A stretch of DNA of 64,000 nt from Thozetella sp. PMI_491 (GCA_021432635.1 MU270019.1:1175672-1239671); one strand, 5' to 3'; shown: positions 21,056-32,736, counted from the stretch's first letter. Numbers and translations are program-made. The notes: a model not told the origin generated them from the sequence alone.

Positions 21056-22296
21056 GCTACCACAGCTAGTTTGATCACTGGTGTGCATGGGAAACATGCT
21101 GCTCCACAAAAGGGGCACATGATAGACGGAGATCATCTTGCAGAGGCCTATTTAGGCCGTAATCCATGGTTCGGAGAGGCAGCATAGGCAGCGTTGGCGA
21201 GCCACCTGACGCGCAGGATGGCCGAGAGAGGCCGCGCGTCCGGGGCGTGGACTGGGAGTTTGTCCGCAACCCAGATACCCTTTTCCTTATTTGTCTCGGT
21301 CTTTTTGTGTCTTTTGTCTTTTTCCTTTTCTTCCCATCTGGAGGGAGAGGAGGGGGGGGATCTGGCTTTTCATTCACATCGCATGGCGGCGGGCGTTAGG
21401 GGCGTCATTTGCTAGACACACATTCCCTCTGGCTCTTCACAAGACCACGAGAGCCGGGCACGGACGATGGCGTTTATACGGAACGGGGGGTTTTTTGGCT
21501 TCTCCATGGCGGAGGGCTCATGGCTCGACCGGGGTCGTTTGTATTTTTGTTGCGTTGCGCATGTACATGCCCAGGGACACAAGGGCTATAATGACTTCAT
21601 TGCAGTCGGTTAGGAATGCAGAGCACTACATGGGGGGAGTTTTCCCTTCCCCCCTAGCCCTTATGAGATTTTTTTTTTTTTTTTCAATTTCGATCTCGAT
21701 CACAACGCGTGGGGTGTGTCGCAAACTGTTTTCGGTAAACCTAGGTCGTTGAGAAAAGGCATGGAGGCTGATCCCGCGCCCTTGCATACCTCCGCCGTAT
21801 AGTCTACTAGTCGTATGTAGTATGTATAGGCCTTGTGTACGTACCCTTGGGGGCGTGTGTCGGCTGTCGTCCCTTGGGGGATCGGCCGGCTGCAGACTGC
21901 CGCGTCTAAAAAAAGGATGGCCCCCCCCTAAGCCAAGCCGAATAGCGATTGTACTGGGAGCACGAGCAGGGCCAATCTCGGGAGTCGTTTGCTTTTTCTT
22001 TTTTTAAACTACTACTACCTACGCATGTACGTACGGGTACGTTCGCCACCACCCCTGAACCGGTCTCACCCCACATGGGCCGCAGCGCAGATCCCTTCCG
22101 GAAGGGTGTGGCAGCCTGGATCCCTGGATCTCGGGCGCCGGCTCCCACACCTCGGTGAGCCGGCGCGCGGGTCGGCGAAACCTCGGCTCCCAAAAATTTC
22201 TAGCTCGTCGCGAACTTCCACGGAGCTTTGCACCGCGAACCTATCTCCATCAACGCAAGCCGGGTCGAGCCGTCCAGCGCAGCACCCGCCGTAAAG
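21056..22296. other. Non-coding interval upstream of the bS6m gene
   Basis: 1.2 kb holding the 3' end of the preceding gene and the promoter of the mitochondrial ribosomal protein gene. A T tract near 21668-21684 and other T-rich stretches are present. No supported coding frame. Confidence 0.6.
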
Positions 22297-22857
22297 ATGC
22301 TCTACGAAGTCATTGGAATCGTACGCGCCGCCCCGGCCCCCCCTTTTTCCCCCGCCGTGTCTTCGTCCCGCTAACCCGCTCGTGCTCCCAGGTCCGCCCC
22401 GGCAATGTCGCCGAGGTCAAAGAGTACGCTACCCTCTCGACTCCTGCCCTGGCATGCCTCGCACCCGGGGTGGGGGCGTGACGTCTCCGTCCCCTTTCCC
22501 CCTTGATTCCTCCTGAATTAGTCTGGTCGCTGGTCGCTAACGCGGCCGCTCCTTTCCTGCAGAATCGTCCTCGCCGCCGGCCAGCTCGTCCTCCGCCAAG
22601 GCGGCGTGATCCGCGACATCGCCAACTGGGGCACCTTCCTGCTCCCCAAGCCCATCACCCGGCACGAGATGCGGCACACGCGCGGCCACTACTTTGTCAT
22701 GCGCTTCGATTCGGGCGTGCGCACCCAGGAAGAGGTACACTCGACGCTGCGGCTCGACCCTCGCATCATCCGCGCCAGCAGCGTCCGGCTAGGCGACAAC
22801 AAGCTGTCCGCGTTGAGCAAGCTGAGCAAGGTGCAGTGGTCGACCATCAACCAGTAG
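22297..22857 (+). CDS. MRP17: Mitochondrial small-subunit ribosomal protein bS6m (Mrp17 family)
   Basis: Gene model: exons 22297-22320, 22392-22423 and 22563-22857, 116 residues. The first exon encodes only MLYEVIGI and the second VRPGNVAEVK plus part of a Glu codon. The introns have donors GTACGC and GTACGC, acceptors CCAG and GCAG, and a CTAAC branch in each. The product is a complete S6-type protein: the strand MLYEVIGIVRPG, then GGVIRDIANWGTFLLPKP, then HTRGHYFVMRFDS, and a C-terminal conserved STLRLDPRIIRASSVRLGD. It should sit in the mitochondrial 37S subunit and bind small-subunit rRNA next to bS18m. As in yeast Mrp17 there is no obvious cleavable presequence. The tiny first exons make this gene easy to mis-annotate. 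Confidence 0.96.
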
Positions 22858-23887
22858 GAGAGGGCCGGAACATGATTAAGAAAGGGGGGGCGGGGGCCGC
22901 TAAACACCGTTGAAGAGACCCACAGCAAGGGCTCCAAGACCGACGTGCGGCTGGTCGAGACTGGCGATGCGATGCCGAAGGGAATTGCGGCTTGCTTCTT
23001 GTCGCCCCGGGCTCGACAATAGTCATGAGGAAAAAATAGAGGGACAGGTAATCGGGAGCCATGGGCGCAGCTGCGGGACATGGGTGAAGCCTGGAAGAAA
23101 GATGACGAACGGCCCCAAGGGGCATGTAACATATCGAGATGTACACTACCCGTTGTCCCGATAGAGGACTCACGGCTCATGATATCAACATATAGAGAGC
23201 TAAAGCTATGGTTTCAGTCATGCGGATAGCTCCTGCCACGATACGTCTTCTTCGCCATGCTGGCTGTACCAGTAGCATCCAACAGTTATGTCAACACGCC
23301 TGATAGCGAAAAGTCCAATTCTTGCCTACAGGCCAGGCCTGTCGGAAAATACAAACACCAGCAGCGTATGCCGTCCAAGGCACGAGCCTAGGTGCTTGGG
23401 CATGGCTACGGCACGAGCAAGGGGCTAGGGGGCATACCAGCGGCGGGAAACATGGACACCCTAGATCAACCATCTAGTCCTCGGGGAATATATAATTCAT
23501 CTTTTTTTCTCGCATCATGGATGGTGGCTTCCACTGTCTATGGGGATTCGGTTCATAGGTGGGACGGCCGGACATCACCGTCCCCCTCAGTAATCGTGAT
23601 CTTCGTCTCGGCGGCTGCTGCATCCCTCGTGGCGTCGAGCCTCTCTCTCCCTGAGGCATCAAAACGTGCTGCTTCCATGTTGTAATGCCGCTCGAACGCC
23701 TGTCCCAAAAAAGAAACACACCTCCACCTAGGCCATTTCCGGCCAAACCACTCAAGGGAGCCCGCCGTTGTTTGTGCCGCCGTCGGGGTCCGGAGACCAG
23801 GGCAGTATTATCCTCCTTATTTGCCGCCAGTTCTCCGACAGCATCTTCGGTGCACCATATCCCGTGGCATACGAGGGGGAGGCTCTT
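22858..23887. other. Convergent non-coding interval
   Basis: 1.0 kb between the 3' ends of the bS6m gene (plus) and dcn1 (minus). It should contain both transcript terminators. No supported gene. Confidence 0.6.
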
Positions 23888-26001
23888 TCAGTCGACCTCC
23901 ATGCCGTCAGCTGCACCACCGCCGCCGATCTTCTTCTCGCTGCAGTACTCGACGAACTGATCGATGACGGTAGGCCACGAGCTGTTCTCGTCCCAGAAGG
24001 AGAGGCCGCCGGCCGCGACTGTCCGGTCTGCAAACTCAAGAGTCTGGTTCCACATGTCCTTGCTGACGGTCTTGTTGTACTTCTCCTCCAGGAACGTCTT
24101 CCATGCTTCGAGCCAGTCGACGCCAGGCGTCTGCCAGGGGTGGATGTGGGGGGCGAAGAGCATGTCCCAGAAAACCTCTGCACGCTCGAGGGGCAGAGCC
24201 CTCTGGTTCTCGTCTCGGCCAGCAATGAAGCCATAGCGGTAAACCTTCTTAAAGTAGTCCGGGTCGGTGGCTAGACGCTTGATAGAGCTCTCCACATACT
24301 TGATGTGGTCAGTATCGCGAGCCGGGATGCCCGTGTTCTTCCACCCGTCGACATAGTTTTTCTTAGTGATCCTGCCAAACGACTCGGCCTGCACGATCTC
24401 AGCCACCACGAAGAAGTCAGCCGTCTCCGGGTCGATTCCCAAGCTCTGGAAATACATCATCGATGACTCCACATCCAGCGTGTCTTTCTCATCCCGGGAT
24501 TCATCTGGTCATCGGATTAGTAACACAACCCCAGACTGCGGGCGGGGAGGAGCGCGAACCATGGAGGCCATCGAACATCTTCTCGAGGGCAGGCTCCGGT
24601 CTAGGGGCGTTAAAAGCACCCGTGTTGCCTCCGCTACTGCTAAAGTATCTGGGAACCGTCTGAGTCAGCCCAAGGGTCCACTATGAGACGGAAATGAACA
24701 GGCTAATCGGTGACAAAAACCCGCTCGGCGATGTGGAGGTGAAAAGAAAAGAGGGAAAAAAAAAAAGCAAGGCCCTTCACGCGCACAAGGAAGAGACGAA
24801 CTCATCAGCCCCAGTAGTCTTTCTAGAGGAGTGCCTAGCGCCTCGAGCAACGGCCTCGAACGTCTTTGCGACCCTAGACTTGCTCGTCTTTGCGGTTCCC
24901 TTTTTACCCGCCATGCTCGTAGGCTCTGAATCTGACGGTGAGGGGTGAATAGAAGTAAATGTGATGGGCTGTGGCCGGAGACGTGATTCTGAGGGGGGGT
25001 TGTGGGTAGATTGCGGCAACATGGGAGACGATGGCCTTGATGCTCGTGCGGTGGAAACACGAGAGGGGTCGACGTCGTCGTCAGAGTCTCTCGGGGTTTG
25101 TTTTCCCGCAGGCGGCGAGGAGGCCATGCAGGATGTGAATAGGCGTAACAAGGACATGATGATGTCAAGACAGGGAAGGTGAAGAAGGAAGGAAGGTTCC
25201 GAGCCGCCAGGCGGCAACGGGTGCCTTGTAAGGCAGGATATATGCGCGAGAGCGTTTACGGCAAGCGCAGCCCAGGGCAATCCAAGATTTGATGCGAGCG
25301 ATGGTTATTAATTTTTTTTTGGGCTGAGCCCAGCCAGCCGCGAAGCTCTCAGCACTCGCTGGCAGTTTAAGCTTTGGTTTGTGAAGGGGCGAATTTTTGA
25401 AGGGGTAGATAATTAAGTGATCGTCTGTGATAGCCCAGTGCTCCACCGCACCTTGTGAGACAGCGTGACAGACAAGGAGGTTTCTTTGCGGCTTGCATTA
25501 AAGAGCAATTCAGATCTCGAAACACGCAACGTGCGGGCGGGCGGCGCCTCATAGGGAGGGGGTCGGGTTCCTCACTTTCTGAAGGCTCCATTCCCCTGCT
25601 TGCTTCTTCCATACCACCCTTTTCCCTCCATGATTATGCCCAAGCCACGACCCATCTCGGGAAGCAACGCAAAAGCAAGCGGCACATGGGGCAAGGAAGT
25701 GACAAAATAGAGGGACAAAAGAGGGGACAATATAGTAGTAGGAGAAGAGAGACCGGAGACTTACGCATCGGCCGCCACGTCGAGCTTATAATTGGCATTC
25801 TTGAGGAACTGCACGCCGGAGGCAGGAGTCGTCAGCACCCATTACAACCAATGCCACGGCCGGCGACCAACGTGTGTGGCCAGTCGGGCGCATGCTACTG
25901 GACAAACCGGGAAAGCATACCCGTTGTGCCGCCTTCTCATTCGCGCCAGTCGCCTGGCAGAACTGGGCGACCAGGTTCTTCTGGGCCGTAGTCAAGGGCA
26001 T
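23888..26001 (-). CDS. dcn1: Defective-in-cullin-neddylation protein 1 (Dcn1), Nedd8 E3 co-factor
   Basis: Gene model: complement of exons 25921-26001, 25765-25808, 24560-24648 and 23888-24504, 276 residues. Introns: 25809-25920 (GTATGC...CAG), 24649-25764 (GTAAGT...CCAG, 1116 nt) and 24505-24559 (weak donor GTTCGC, acceptor CCAG). Residues 1-45 form a UBA-like domain (AQKNLVAQFCQATGANEKAAQRFLKNANYKLDVAADAYF). The PONY/DCUN1 domain follows at about 60-262: DEKDTLDVESSMMYFQSLG, VVAEIVQAESFG, then FWDENSSWPTVIDQFVEYC near the end, the conserved cullin-binding tip. Dcn1 promotes transfer of Nedd8/Rub1 from Ubc12 to cullins and so activates SCF-type ubiquitin ligases. All exon joins keep frame and conserved motif continuity. 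The 1.1 kb second intron is far larger than any other in the window and contains an open frame on the same strand. Confidence 0.93.
24777..25157 (-). CDS. Possible nested small gene inside a dcn1 intron (hypothetical)
   Basis: An open frame of 126 residues lies wholly within the second dcn1 intron, on the same strand. It begins MSLLRLFTSCMASSPPAGKQ and is Ser/Thr/Pro-rich. The last third is basic (MAGKKGTAKTSKSRVAKTF). I recognise no family. The frame could be a chance opening in a large intron, part of an alternative dcn1 transcript, or a small nested gene. Only the unusual intron size argues for it. Confidence 0.2.
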   Translation of the reverse strand: MSLLRLFTSCMASSPPAGKQTPRDSDDDVDPSRVSTARASRPSSPMLPQSTHNPPSESRLRPQPITFTSIHPSPSDSEPTSMAGKKGTAKTSKSRVAKTFEAVARGARHSSRKTTGADEFVSSLCA

Positions 26002-26827
26002 GGCGAGGGCGTCCTTGTCGGGGAAAGGGAAATAGTACGACCGGGCGGCGGAAAGGACCAGACTAGATTGAAAGGACTATCCCGATAATGCAGGCGCGCG
26101 GGCAGGCAGACGAGCAGACAGGCCAGACAAGCCGGGCGAACAAGCGCGAAGCGGGGGGGGTGGTGGAGGGGGGGGGGGTGCGTGCGGCGGATAGGATGGG
26201 TTGGGATGGGGATGGGAATGGGGATGGGAGGGAGTGAGGGGCGGCGAAAGGGCGACCACAACGATCGTTGGATACGAGCAGGTGCTGCAACGGTCGCTTC
26301 TGGAATCGCAGGGGATGCAGTCGTAGTGGCTCAGAGGAGGAGAATGCCGCCGCGAGGTCGCAGTCTCCCTTATCGGCCGCAGGTGAGGGTCTCTGTCAAG
26401 TCGGGCCGGTTCCCCAGACCGCCGATCGCTCGGGCAACAAACTGCACGAAGAGGCGCCGAAGCTGCAATCTGGCCAACGGGCCAAGCCGGATCAAGCGGG
26501 GAGGGGGGGCGCGGCTTCGCGAGTCGGCGGGGGGGGGAGGAGACGCAGGGCGAGGTTGCGGGTGGAGGCGCGTTCCGTGGGTGTCGCGAAGGCACGAGGA
26601 TGAGGCAGCGAAGGGAAGGGCGGTAGGCAGGTTTCGAGGTCGGGGCAGCGGTTTGGGCGGAGAGGCTGGGCAGAGTCCCAGGCACCACAGACAAGCAGGA
26701 AAAACTGCCCCGCGGTGGAAAAGTGGTGGCCACGGGCGCCTGCAAGGCTGCGACGCACGTCATTGGGTGGGGTGCCTCACCCGCAAGGCTACGAGTCCAC
26801 CGTATTCCCCCGAGCGGCGCCCTATGT

Positions 26828-26891
26828 GGCTTGAAGGCTTGAAGGCTTGAAGGCTTGAGGGCTTGAGGGCTTGAGGGCTTGAAGGCTTAAG
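26828..26891 (+). repeat. 8-bp tandem repeat, unit GGCTTGAA/GGCTTGAG, eight copies
   Basis: Eight consecutive 8-bp units are readable: three GGCTTGAA, then three GGCTTGAG, then GGCTTGAA and a degenerate GGCTTAAG. It is followed immediately by a run of 12 C and, about 120 bp on, by the N gap. Confidence 0.9.
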
Positions 26892-27011
26892 GCCCCCCCC
26901 CCCCGACGCACGCCATCTGCCAAGCTTGGGGCCCACCGAGATTCGACCCTCCGACAAGCGGCTTGCTGCAGGCTCCCTTGTGCTCCGTTCAACAACCTAC
27001 CCTTGATACGA

Positions 27012-27221
27012 NNNNNNNNNNNNNNNNNNNNNNNNNNNNNNNNNNNNNNNNNNNNNNNNNNNNNNNNNNNNNNNNNNNNNNNNNNNNNNNNNNNNNNNNN
27101 NNNNNNNNNNNNNNNNNNNNNNNNNNNNNNNNNNNNNNNNNNNNNNNNNNNNNNNNNNNNNNNNNNNNNNNNNNNNNNNNNNNNNNNNNNNNNNNNNNNN
27201 NNNNNNNNNNNNNNNNNNNNN
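27012..27221. other. Assembly gap (210 N)
   Basis: An unbroken run of N followed directly by 17 C. Unlike the first gap, its two flanks are not duplicates of each other. Confidence 0.99.
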
Positions 27222-28189
27222 CCCCCCCCCCCCCCCCCTCCAAAACTTCCTATCCCGAGGGCTATGCACGAGCTGACTCGTCCTCGAAGTCGCTGAGGGT
27301 GTCCAATGCGACACCCAACAGAACGGCAACATGATTAGTTGGTGCGACGGAGAAAGATAAATTGGCCGTCAGCACGCCATGCTTCGGAAGCATTGCTACG
27401 GAGGTCGGCGGGGGTGGTAGGACACTTGGCAGCACCCGACTAGCCCGGGCCAGGGCACCACTCACTCTACGACTCCGCGCCGGGGCATGGACTGAGACAA
27501 GGCAACCAATTCCGCCGTCTATAGTGGCATTTGTTATTATTAAGGTAGGAAAAGGGAAACACCGTGTACTAAACAGCTCCAAAGCTACAACTCCATGCTA
27601 TGTACCGTGGGGTGGGGGTGGAACGAGAACGGCCTCCGCCGGAGCCAGATGCTCGACCACGATGCTGGAAAGAGAGAAAATGCACAATACAGCCACAACA
27701 AAACGCTGCTTCCAGTGATGAGAACAGAAGCAAAAGGGTATCCCAACACCACCAGCGGCATTCCCTCCTAGTGTATACGTGCGCCGCTTCCTGTGACCCT
27801 TGAAAGGATCTGGCCTCCCACTAGCGGAGAAATAACGGGATCGGAAACCATGGCACAGGGAACGCGATGGTACGTCAAGACATGTGCCTTACGTAGCGCA
27901 CCACCTCTCCCACGCTCTGGCTCCGCTCTTGGTTCGGCAGTCGCTCGTCTCCCTCTCCTCCACTGTCTCTTGCGGCCTGCTCGCCACCCTCCTAGTAACC
28001 CAAATTCGGTCGTGTCGCTTGCAGAGGCCGAGATGAGGCCATCGCGCTCGGGCGGCTAGTGCTTTGCTCCCCTGGCGAGAGGCTTCCTCCAAGATCCTTC
28101 CTGGCGATGGCTTCTGGGTCCTTCCAGTTCACCCCTCTCCGCTCACTCCTGCAGCACCGCATCCGCAAGCCACCATGCCTCGAGAGCAC

Positions 28190-30815
28190 CTAATCACCCA
28201 ACGGCATGCCGTCAAGCTCGTCCAGCAGTCGGCGCCAGTTGTCGGCTAGCATCTCCGAGTACTTGACGCGCTCTTGTGCCCAGTCTTGGTTCCAGCGCGA
28301 GACGTGATATTGCGTGCTCTGGAAGTAGATGAGCTCGTCGCGAAGGCACTCCTTGACGAACACGGAGCGGTTATGCTGGTTAACGATTGATTCCTTGTCC
28401 TGCGGATCGTCAGTGCACTGCACGCTTGGATACGAGAGAGGGCTGGGGACCGAATCGGGACATACCTTGATGATGGCCTCGATGACCTTCTCAATCTCTC
28501 CAGGCTTGACCAGCCCGTCAGGCTTGGCCCGGAGTCCCGCGAGTTTTGTCTCGTTGGTCTGGATCCTCCGCTCTAGGTAGGGGATGTTGTCCTTGTCGAG
28601 GCGCTCCCGGCGGTCGAACAGGTCGCGCAGGCTGACGAGGGCATCGCGCTGCCTCTTCAGGTCCTCGAGCACGCCCTCGTCCCACGCCCGGGATTCGTCT
28701 TCCATGAGGGTCTGGGCGGTCTGGAGATGCTTGCTCATGGCCTGGAGGCCATCGTTGAGGAGCGGCACGTCGTTAGTGTCGGTTGCGTACGTTTCGCTGC
28801 TGCACTCGGTCAACGAGGTAAGCGAGAGCGCAATGCGTGCATGGTCGGCCGCAACACCCTCGGACCGTTTGACTAGGCGATCCATGATGTTACAGACGTT
28901 GATGTACAGCTCGGCGCTCCGTCGCACACCTGTGCGAGTCCTGTCGAAGAGGTCGCCTAGACTTGACGGCAGGGAATCCTCGAGGCCGGGAGGCAGGGGG
29001 CGGCCAGTAAACTCATCCTGCACAGAGATAGTCGCCTGCTTGCGCCAGACAGCGAGTTCAGTAGGAACAGTCAAGAACATTATCACCAGCTGCTCCTGGC
29101 TCATGATGGGGTGCCGGACGAGGGCATTCAAGAACCTAGCCAGACCCCGTCGACGCTTCTCGATGAAGGCTCCGTCGTTCGAGAGGTGGTTTCCGTTGAC
29201 TAGATGCAAAGTCAGCCAGGTCCCAGTGCTCGCTCCTCCAGCGTCTCACATACCTGCAACCCGCTTCGGCGGCAGCAGCGGCAGGACCCGGAAGGGATAC
29301 CGCTTGTGAAGGCAGTCCAGCAGCCAGACGAAGTCGCTGTACCGCCGAATGACTTTACTCGCACGCCGCGAGCTCGTGACCTCGTAGTTGTGATGCTGGA
29401 ACATGAACATGCCCTCCTTCTCCGGCATCAAGCTGACCACAATGTTCTCCTCCACGGCGCTGCCGGTCCGTCCGCTGCCGATCGTCCGCACAGGGGCCGG
29501 CACGGCGGACGGGCCACCGGGCGGCGCTCGGCCGCTGTTTCCTTCGCCGCTGTTACCTTCGCCGCTGTTGCCACCACCCGCCCCCGCACCGAAGGGGCTT
29601 GTGGGCTGGTTGTCTGGCGGGTTGCCAAATTCCCCAGCCGCGGGCGGGTTCCCATCGTAGTATCCCCAGCCGCTCGCATTGCTGCCAAGGGAACCGCTCG
29701 TGGGAGGTACGTCAGCGCCCGATGCCGAGACGGATGTTGTGAAGGTGGAAGTAGTCCGGTGCGGCAGACTCTCTTCTCGGACTGCCGCGTAGCCTCCGTT
29801 GCTTCCGTTCAGGGCTGGCCTCGGCACATCGACGCCGTTCGATGCAGGGGGCTCGGGCCCGTGGTTGTGGTGCTTGTGTACATCGGGCGTGTTCCACGGA
29901 TCGTCGGGGTAGTCCATCGAGGGTTTCCTAGGAGTGCGGCCCAGCCGAGGTGGCGACGAATTTGCTGGCTTGGGCGGCTGGGGCGGCGTGGCTGGTCTCT
30001 GGGGCGGCTTGGCAGCCAATTCAGACGCGTCGAACGGGATGGAGGCAACACTGTTGTTGACGAGGCCGAGGAGCTTGGGAACAGGAAGATCTGGGGGTTT
30101 TCCCAATGATGTTAGCTTCTCCGCTGTGGCAGGTGGACCCACTGGAGCTCGAGGTGGCACTCGCCGATACGGCCGGCGAGAAATTACCACCGCCGAGAGG
30201 CGAATCATTGCCTAGTGGGCAGCAGCGTCGAGCAGCCAGCCGAATGGGACGGTAGATAAGATAAGGTCCGTGGACCATTGCCAATACAAAAGGATGGGAC
30301 TCACTTCGACGATGCTCATCTACTGTGTCCAGGCTGAGGGGCTCGTCGTCCTGCGCCAGGCCGACGAGCGCCAGCAGGACGTTGAACTCGGCCCTGCCAA
30401 GTCCGCCATCGTCGCTCCTAGCGGGGGCGACGAGGCTGTTGATGCGTGCCTGGTCATCCGCACTCAGGCGGGCCGCGGCGAGAGTGCGCGCGACGCCGCC
30501 GGAGCTAATCTGGCCGCTGCTGCCCGGGTCGTCGCGCACGACGGCGTCGAAGGTCTCGACGTAGCTGTCGGGCACGTCGGAGACGGGGAGCAGGTTGCGG
30601 ATGACATCGCCACGCGATTGCTGCTTGCGCGGGGTTGGCATGTCCCACGGCGACGGGGCGGCGCTGTCGTCGTCCTGGAACAGGGCGCTCGATGTCGACT
30701 TGGTCATGGCCGGCTCGTCGTCGAACAGCGATGATCGGCTGCGGTCGAAGTTTGGCGTCGACATGACGCCGTTGTTGTTGTCGTTGTCGGACGGGGAGCT
30801 GCCGAACAGCGACAT
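28190..30815 (-). CDS. mvp1: Sorting nexin Mvp1 (PX-BAR, SNX8-like)
   Basis: Gene model: complement of exons 30305-30815, 29254-30090, 28466-29199 and 28190-28399, 763 residues. Introns: 30091-30304 (GTGAGT...CCAG, 214 nt), 29200-29253 (GTATGT...CTAG) and 28400-28465 (GTATGT...GCAG). The last intron is 66 nt, a multiple of three, with no stop. The N-terminus carries an EH/EF-hand-like helical region (about 85-160). A Pro/Ser/Gly-rich linker (about 195-380) follows, containing a short GEGNS tandem. The PX domain spans about 385-495, with RRYSDF near 419-424 in the phosphoinositide-binding strand. The C-terminal half is a BAR-type helical region. Mvp1 acts at endosomes in tubule formation and vacuolar protein sorting (yeast Mvp1/Vps1 pathway). 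The exon junction DEHRR-NLPVPK restores the family's conserved sequence. Confidence 0.95.
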
Positions 30816-31741
30816 GACAACAAGAGGGAACGGCGGCGTGAGGTCTATTGGCAGCGAATGCTTGGACTACCAGTGGACGCTATAACAGTCGCCAATGGGA
30901 CGGGCCCAGGTTATGTTGTGCGTGTGTGGTTGTCCAGATGCGAGGCCGCAGTAAGCAACTGGTAGGTTAGGCGCTGGGCCGGAGAATCGGCGTGCGTCGT
31001 AACCGATTCGTAAGGCGGTCCGAAGCGAGGGGGAGGGGGAGGAATCGATTTTCAGTTGACGCAAACGCCAATGCAAGGCAAACGCAATCCGTTACGCGGG
31101 TCAACGCAGGCAAGAACCGCGGTCCCAATGCTTCGGGGCGATGATGGAGGTGCAACCGGATCTTGGGAAGCAAGAGAGATGCGAGACGGGAGAGCTCCTG
31201 CGGTTTGCGCTGAGACAAGGACTGGGGTAGCTGTCGCAGAATCTGGGAGGCGGGATGGAGCCACCACCTCCTCACCGAAGCTAGCTGGTGGGCCCGCCTG
31301 TGCACTATCGCAAGCTGCCCACCACCAACACCGTCTAAGCACCTCGAGCCGAGCCTCATCCTGCCAGAGCTGAAAGCAGCAGAGCCAACGCCCGTCCCTT
31401 CCATGAACCGAATCTACTCTAACAAACCGCGCATGCTCGAATTGCGATTCTCGTGCAACGCCACGGTGCTGCTGGATACAATTGGCCCACTAGGTGGAGC
31501 ACAAAGGACTGCTCCTGAACCGGGGCATTGTGCTACGATTTTGTTGGGTCAAGCTTTGCTCCTAGATAAAGCCTGCTCCTGCCTGAGTCGTCCTCGTGAA
31601 GCTTGCCATAGGGAAGGGGGAAACCCCTCAGGTCATTGCAACAGATAGTGGGATTCGGCAAACACCATGCCGTGTGTCTTATTGTACACCTATCTTGACA
31701 GCATAGAAAAGAAGAGTGCGTGGTATACATAAGTCCGGTCC
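30816..31741. other. Non-coding interval between mvp1 and the uL15m gene
   Basis: About 0.9 kb that should contain the mvp1 promoter and the 3' end of the uL15m transcript. Both flanking genes are on the minus strand. No supported frame. Confidence 0.6.
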
Positions 31742-32736
31742 TCAGAACAGCTTCTCTTCCTCCTGGTCCGCCTTCTTCTGCTGCTTGACCTTGGCGTTGA
31801 AGATCTTCTTCTCGCCAGGCACCTTGAAGTACAAGCTGGGCGACTCGCCCGGCTGGAGCATGTGGCTGAGGTAACCCCGGTGCGCCGGGTCACGGTAGTA
31901 TTCGATATCCCAACGGCTCGTCGGGTCCGGCAGCCGGTACGTGTGCGGGCCGGACCGAGCCTGCGTCAGGACGGCGTCGACGTGCTCGGGACCGTAGGGG
32001 AGCGGCTTGGTGGTGTTGACACTCTCGCCCGCGACCAGCCTCTTGAGTGAGTCCTTGGTGTAGAATCTCGTCATGATCTTGCCGCCTAGCGCCTCCACCG
32101 TTTCGATAGCCGAGGCCGAGGCGCGCGACACGACGATGTCGATAGGCGTCTTGAGAGTCGTTTTGCCTCGAGAGAGGAGCTTGATGCCGTCCCGGATGCG
32201 CGTCACGCACTTGGACTTGATCAGCTCCCGGGGGGTGATGGGCTTGGTGGCATCGAGGCGGCCGGCGTCAATCCAGTCCTGGATACGGTCGAGGTTAAGT
32301 TCGGCCATGACATCGGCGCGGCTATAGCAAATCGATCCCCCGTGTTAGCAATGCCGCAGCAAGCTTAGGTCTAGCAGACAGCGCCCGTTTCCCAGCAGTC
32401 TAGGAGAAGCACGTACATGTTCTCGAAGCCCTTCTTGCCCCTAGAGAAGATCAGGGGCGTCTGACCACCCTGGAACCACGGGTTCACTTTTCCATGCTGC
32501 TTCTGACCCTTGTGGCCCCTACCGGACGTCTTTCCGTAGCCAGAGGAAGGACCGCGGCCCTTGCGGATGCGCTTGTGGTAGGCGCCCGGGTTGTCGGAGA
32601 GGCTCGCGAGGATGGACGCGTTCCTCGTCTGAATCGAGAGCGCTGCGAAAAGTGACGCCAGCGGAGTGACCGTCGGGGCGGCAATGGGTGTCCTGCAGCA
32701 CCGTGCCGCCTGGGCGAGCGGTATCCGTGGAGGCAT
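31742..32736 (-). CDS. MRPL10: Mitochondrial large-subunit ribosomal protein uL15m
   Basis: Gene model: complement of exons 32417-32736 and 31742-32321, 299 residues. The 95-nt intron has donor GTACGT, branch GCTAAC and acceptor ATAG, and rejoins KKGFENI to [11 protein letters not shown]. An arginine- and alanine-rich mitochondrial presequence covers about residues 1-45. The L15 signature follows: [20 protein letters not shown], then [20 protein letters not shown]. The second half carries the L15 C-terminal domain ([21 protein letters not shown]) and a fungal-type mitochondrial extension ending in a Lys/Glu-rich tail. It is a component of the 54S subunit. The symbol follows the yeast name for this protein. 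It is the second mitochondrial ribosomal gene in this window, about 9 kb from bS6m and on the opposite strand. Confidence 0.96.

Larger units (their letters stand above)
26002..28189. other. Non-coding interval with a second assembly gap
   Basis: 2.2 kb upstream of dcn1 and downstream of mvp1. It holds purine-rich stretches (plus-strand G runs near 26153-26178), an 8-bp tandem repeat (26828-26891), a 12-C run (26893-26904), the N gap and a 17-C run right after it. No frame with a recognisable domain. Confidence 0.6.

Noticed and set aside
24560-24648. Concern that the dcn1 exon with donor GTTCGC is wrong
   Set aside because: The donor is weak, but the join gives HDESRDEKDTLDVES, which matches the Dcn1 family, and the phase fits on both sides, so the model is kept.
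26077-26763. A 228-residue minus-strand frame upstream of dcn1
   Set aside because: It has Pro/Ser/Arg-rich composition over G-run DNA, no domain, and lies in the presumed dcn1 promoter.
26963-27334. Open frames crossing the second N gap
   Set aside because: Most of the predicted residues come from N positions.
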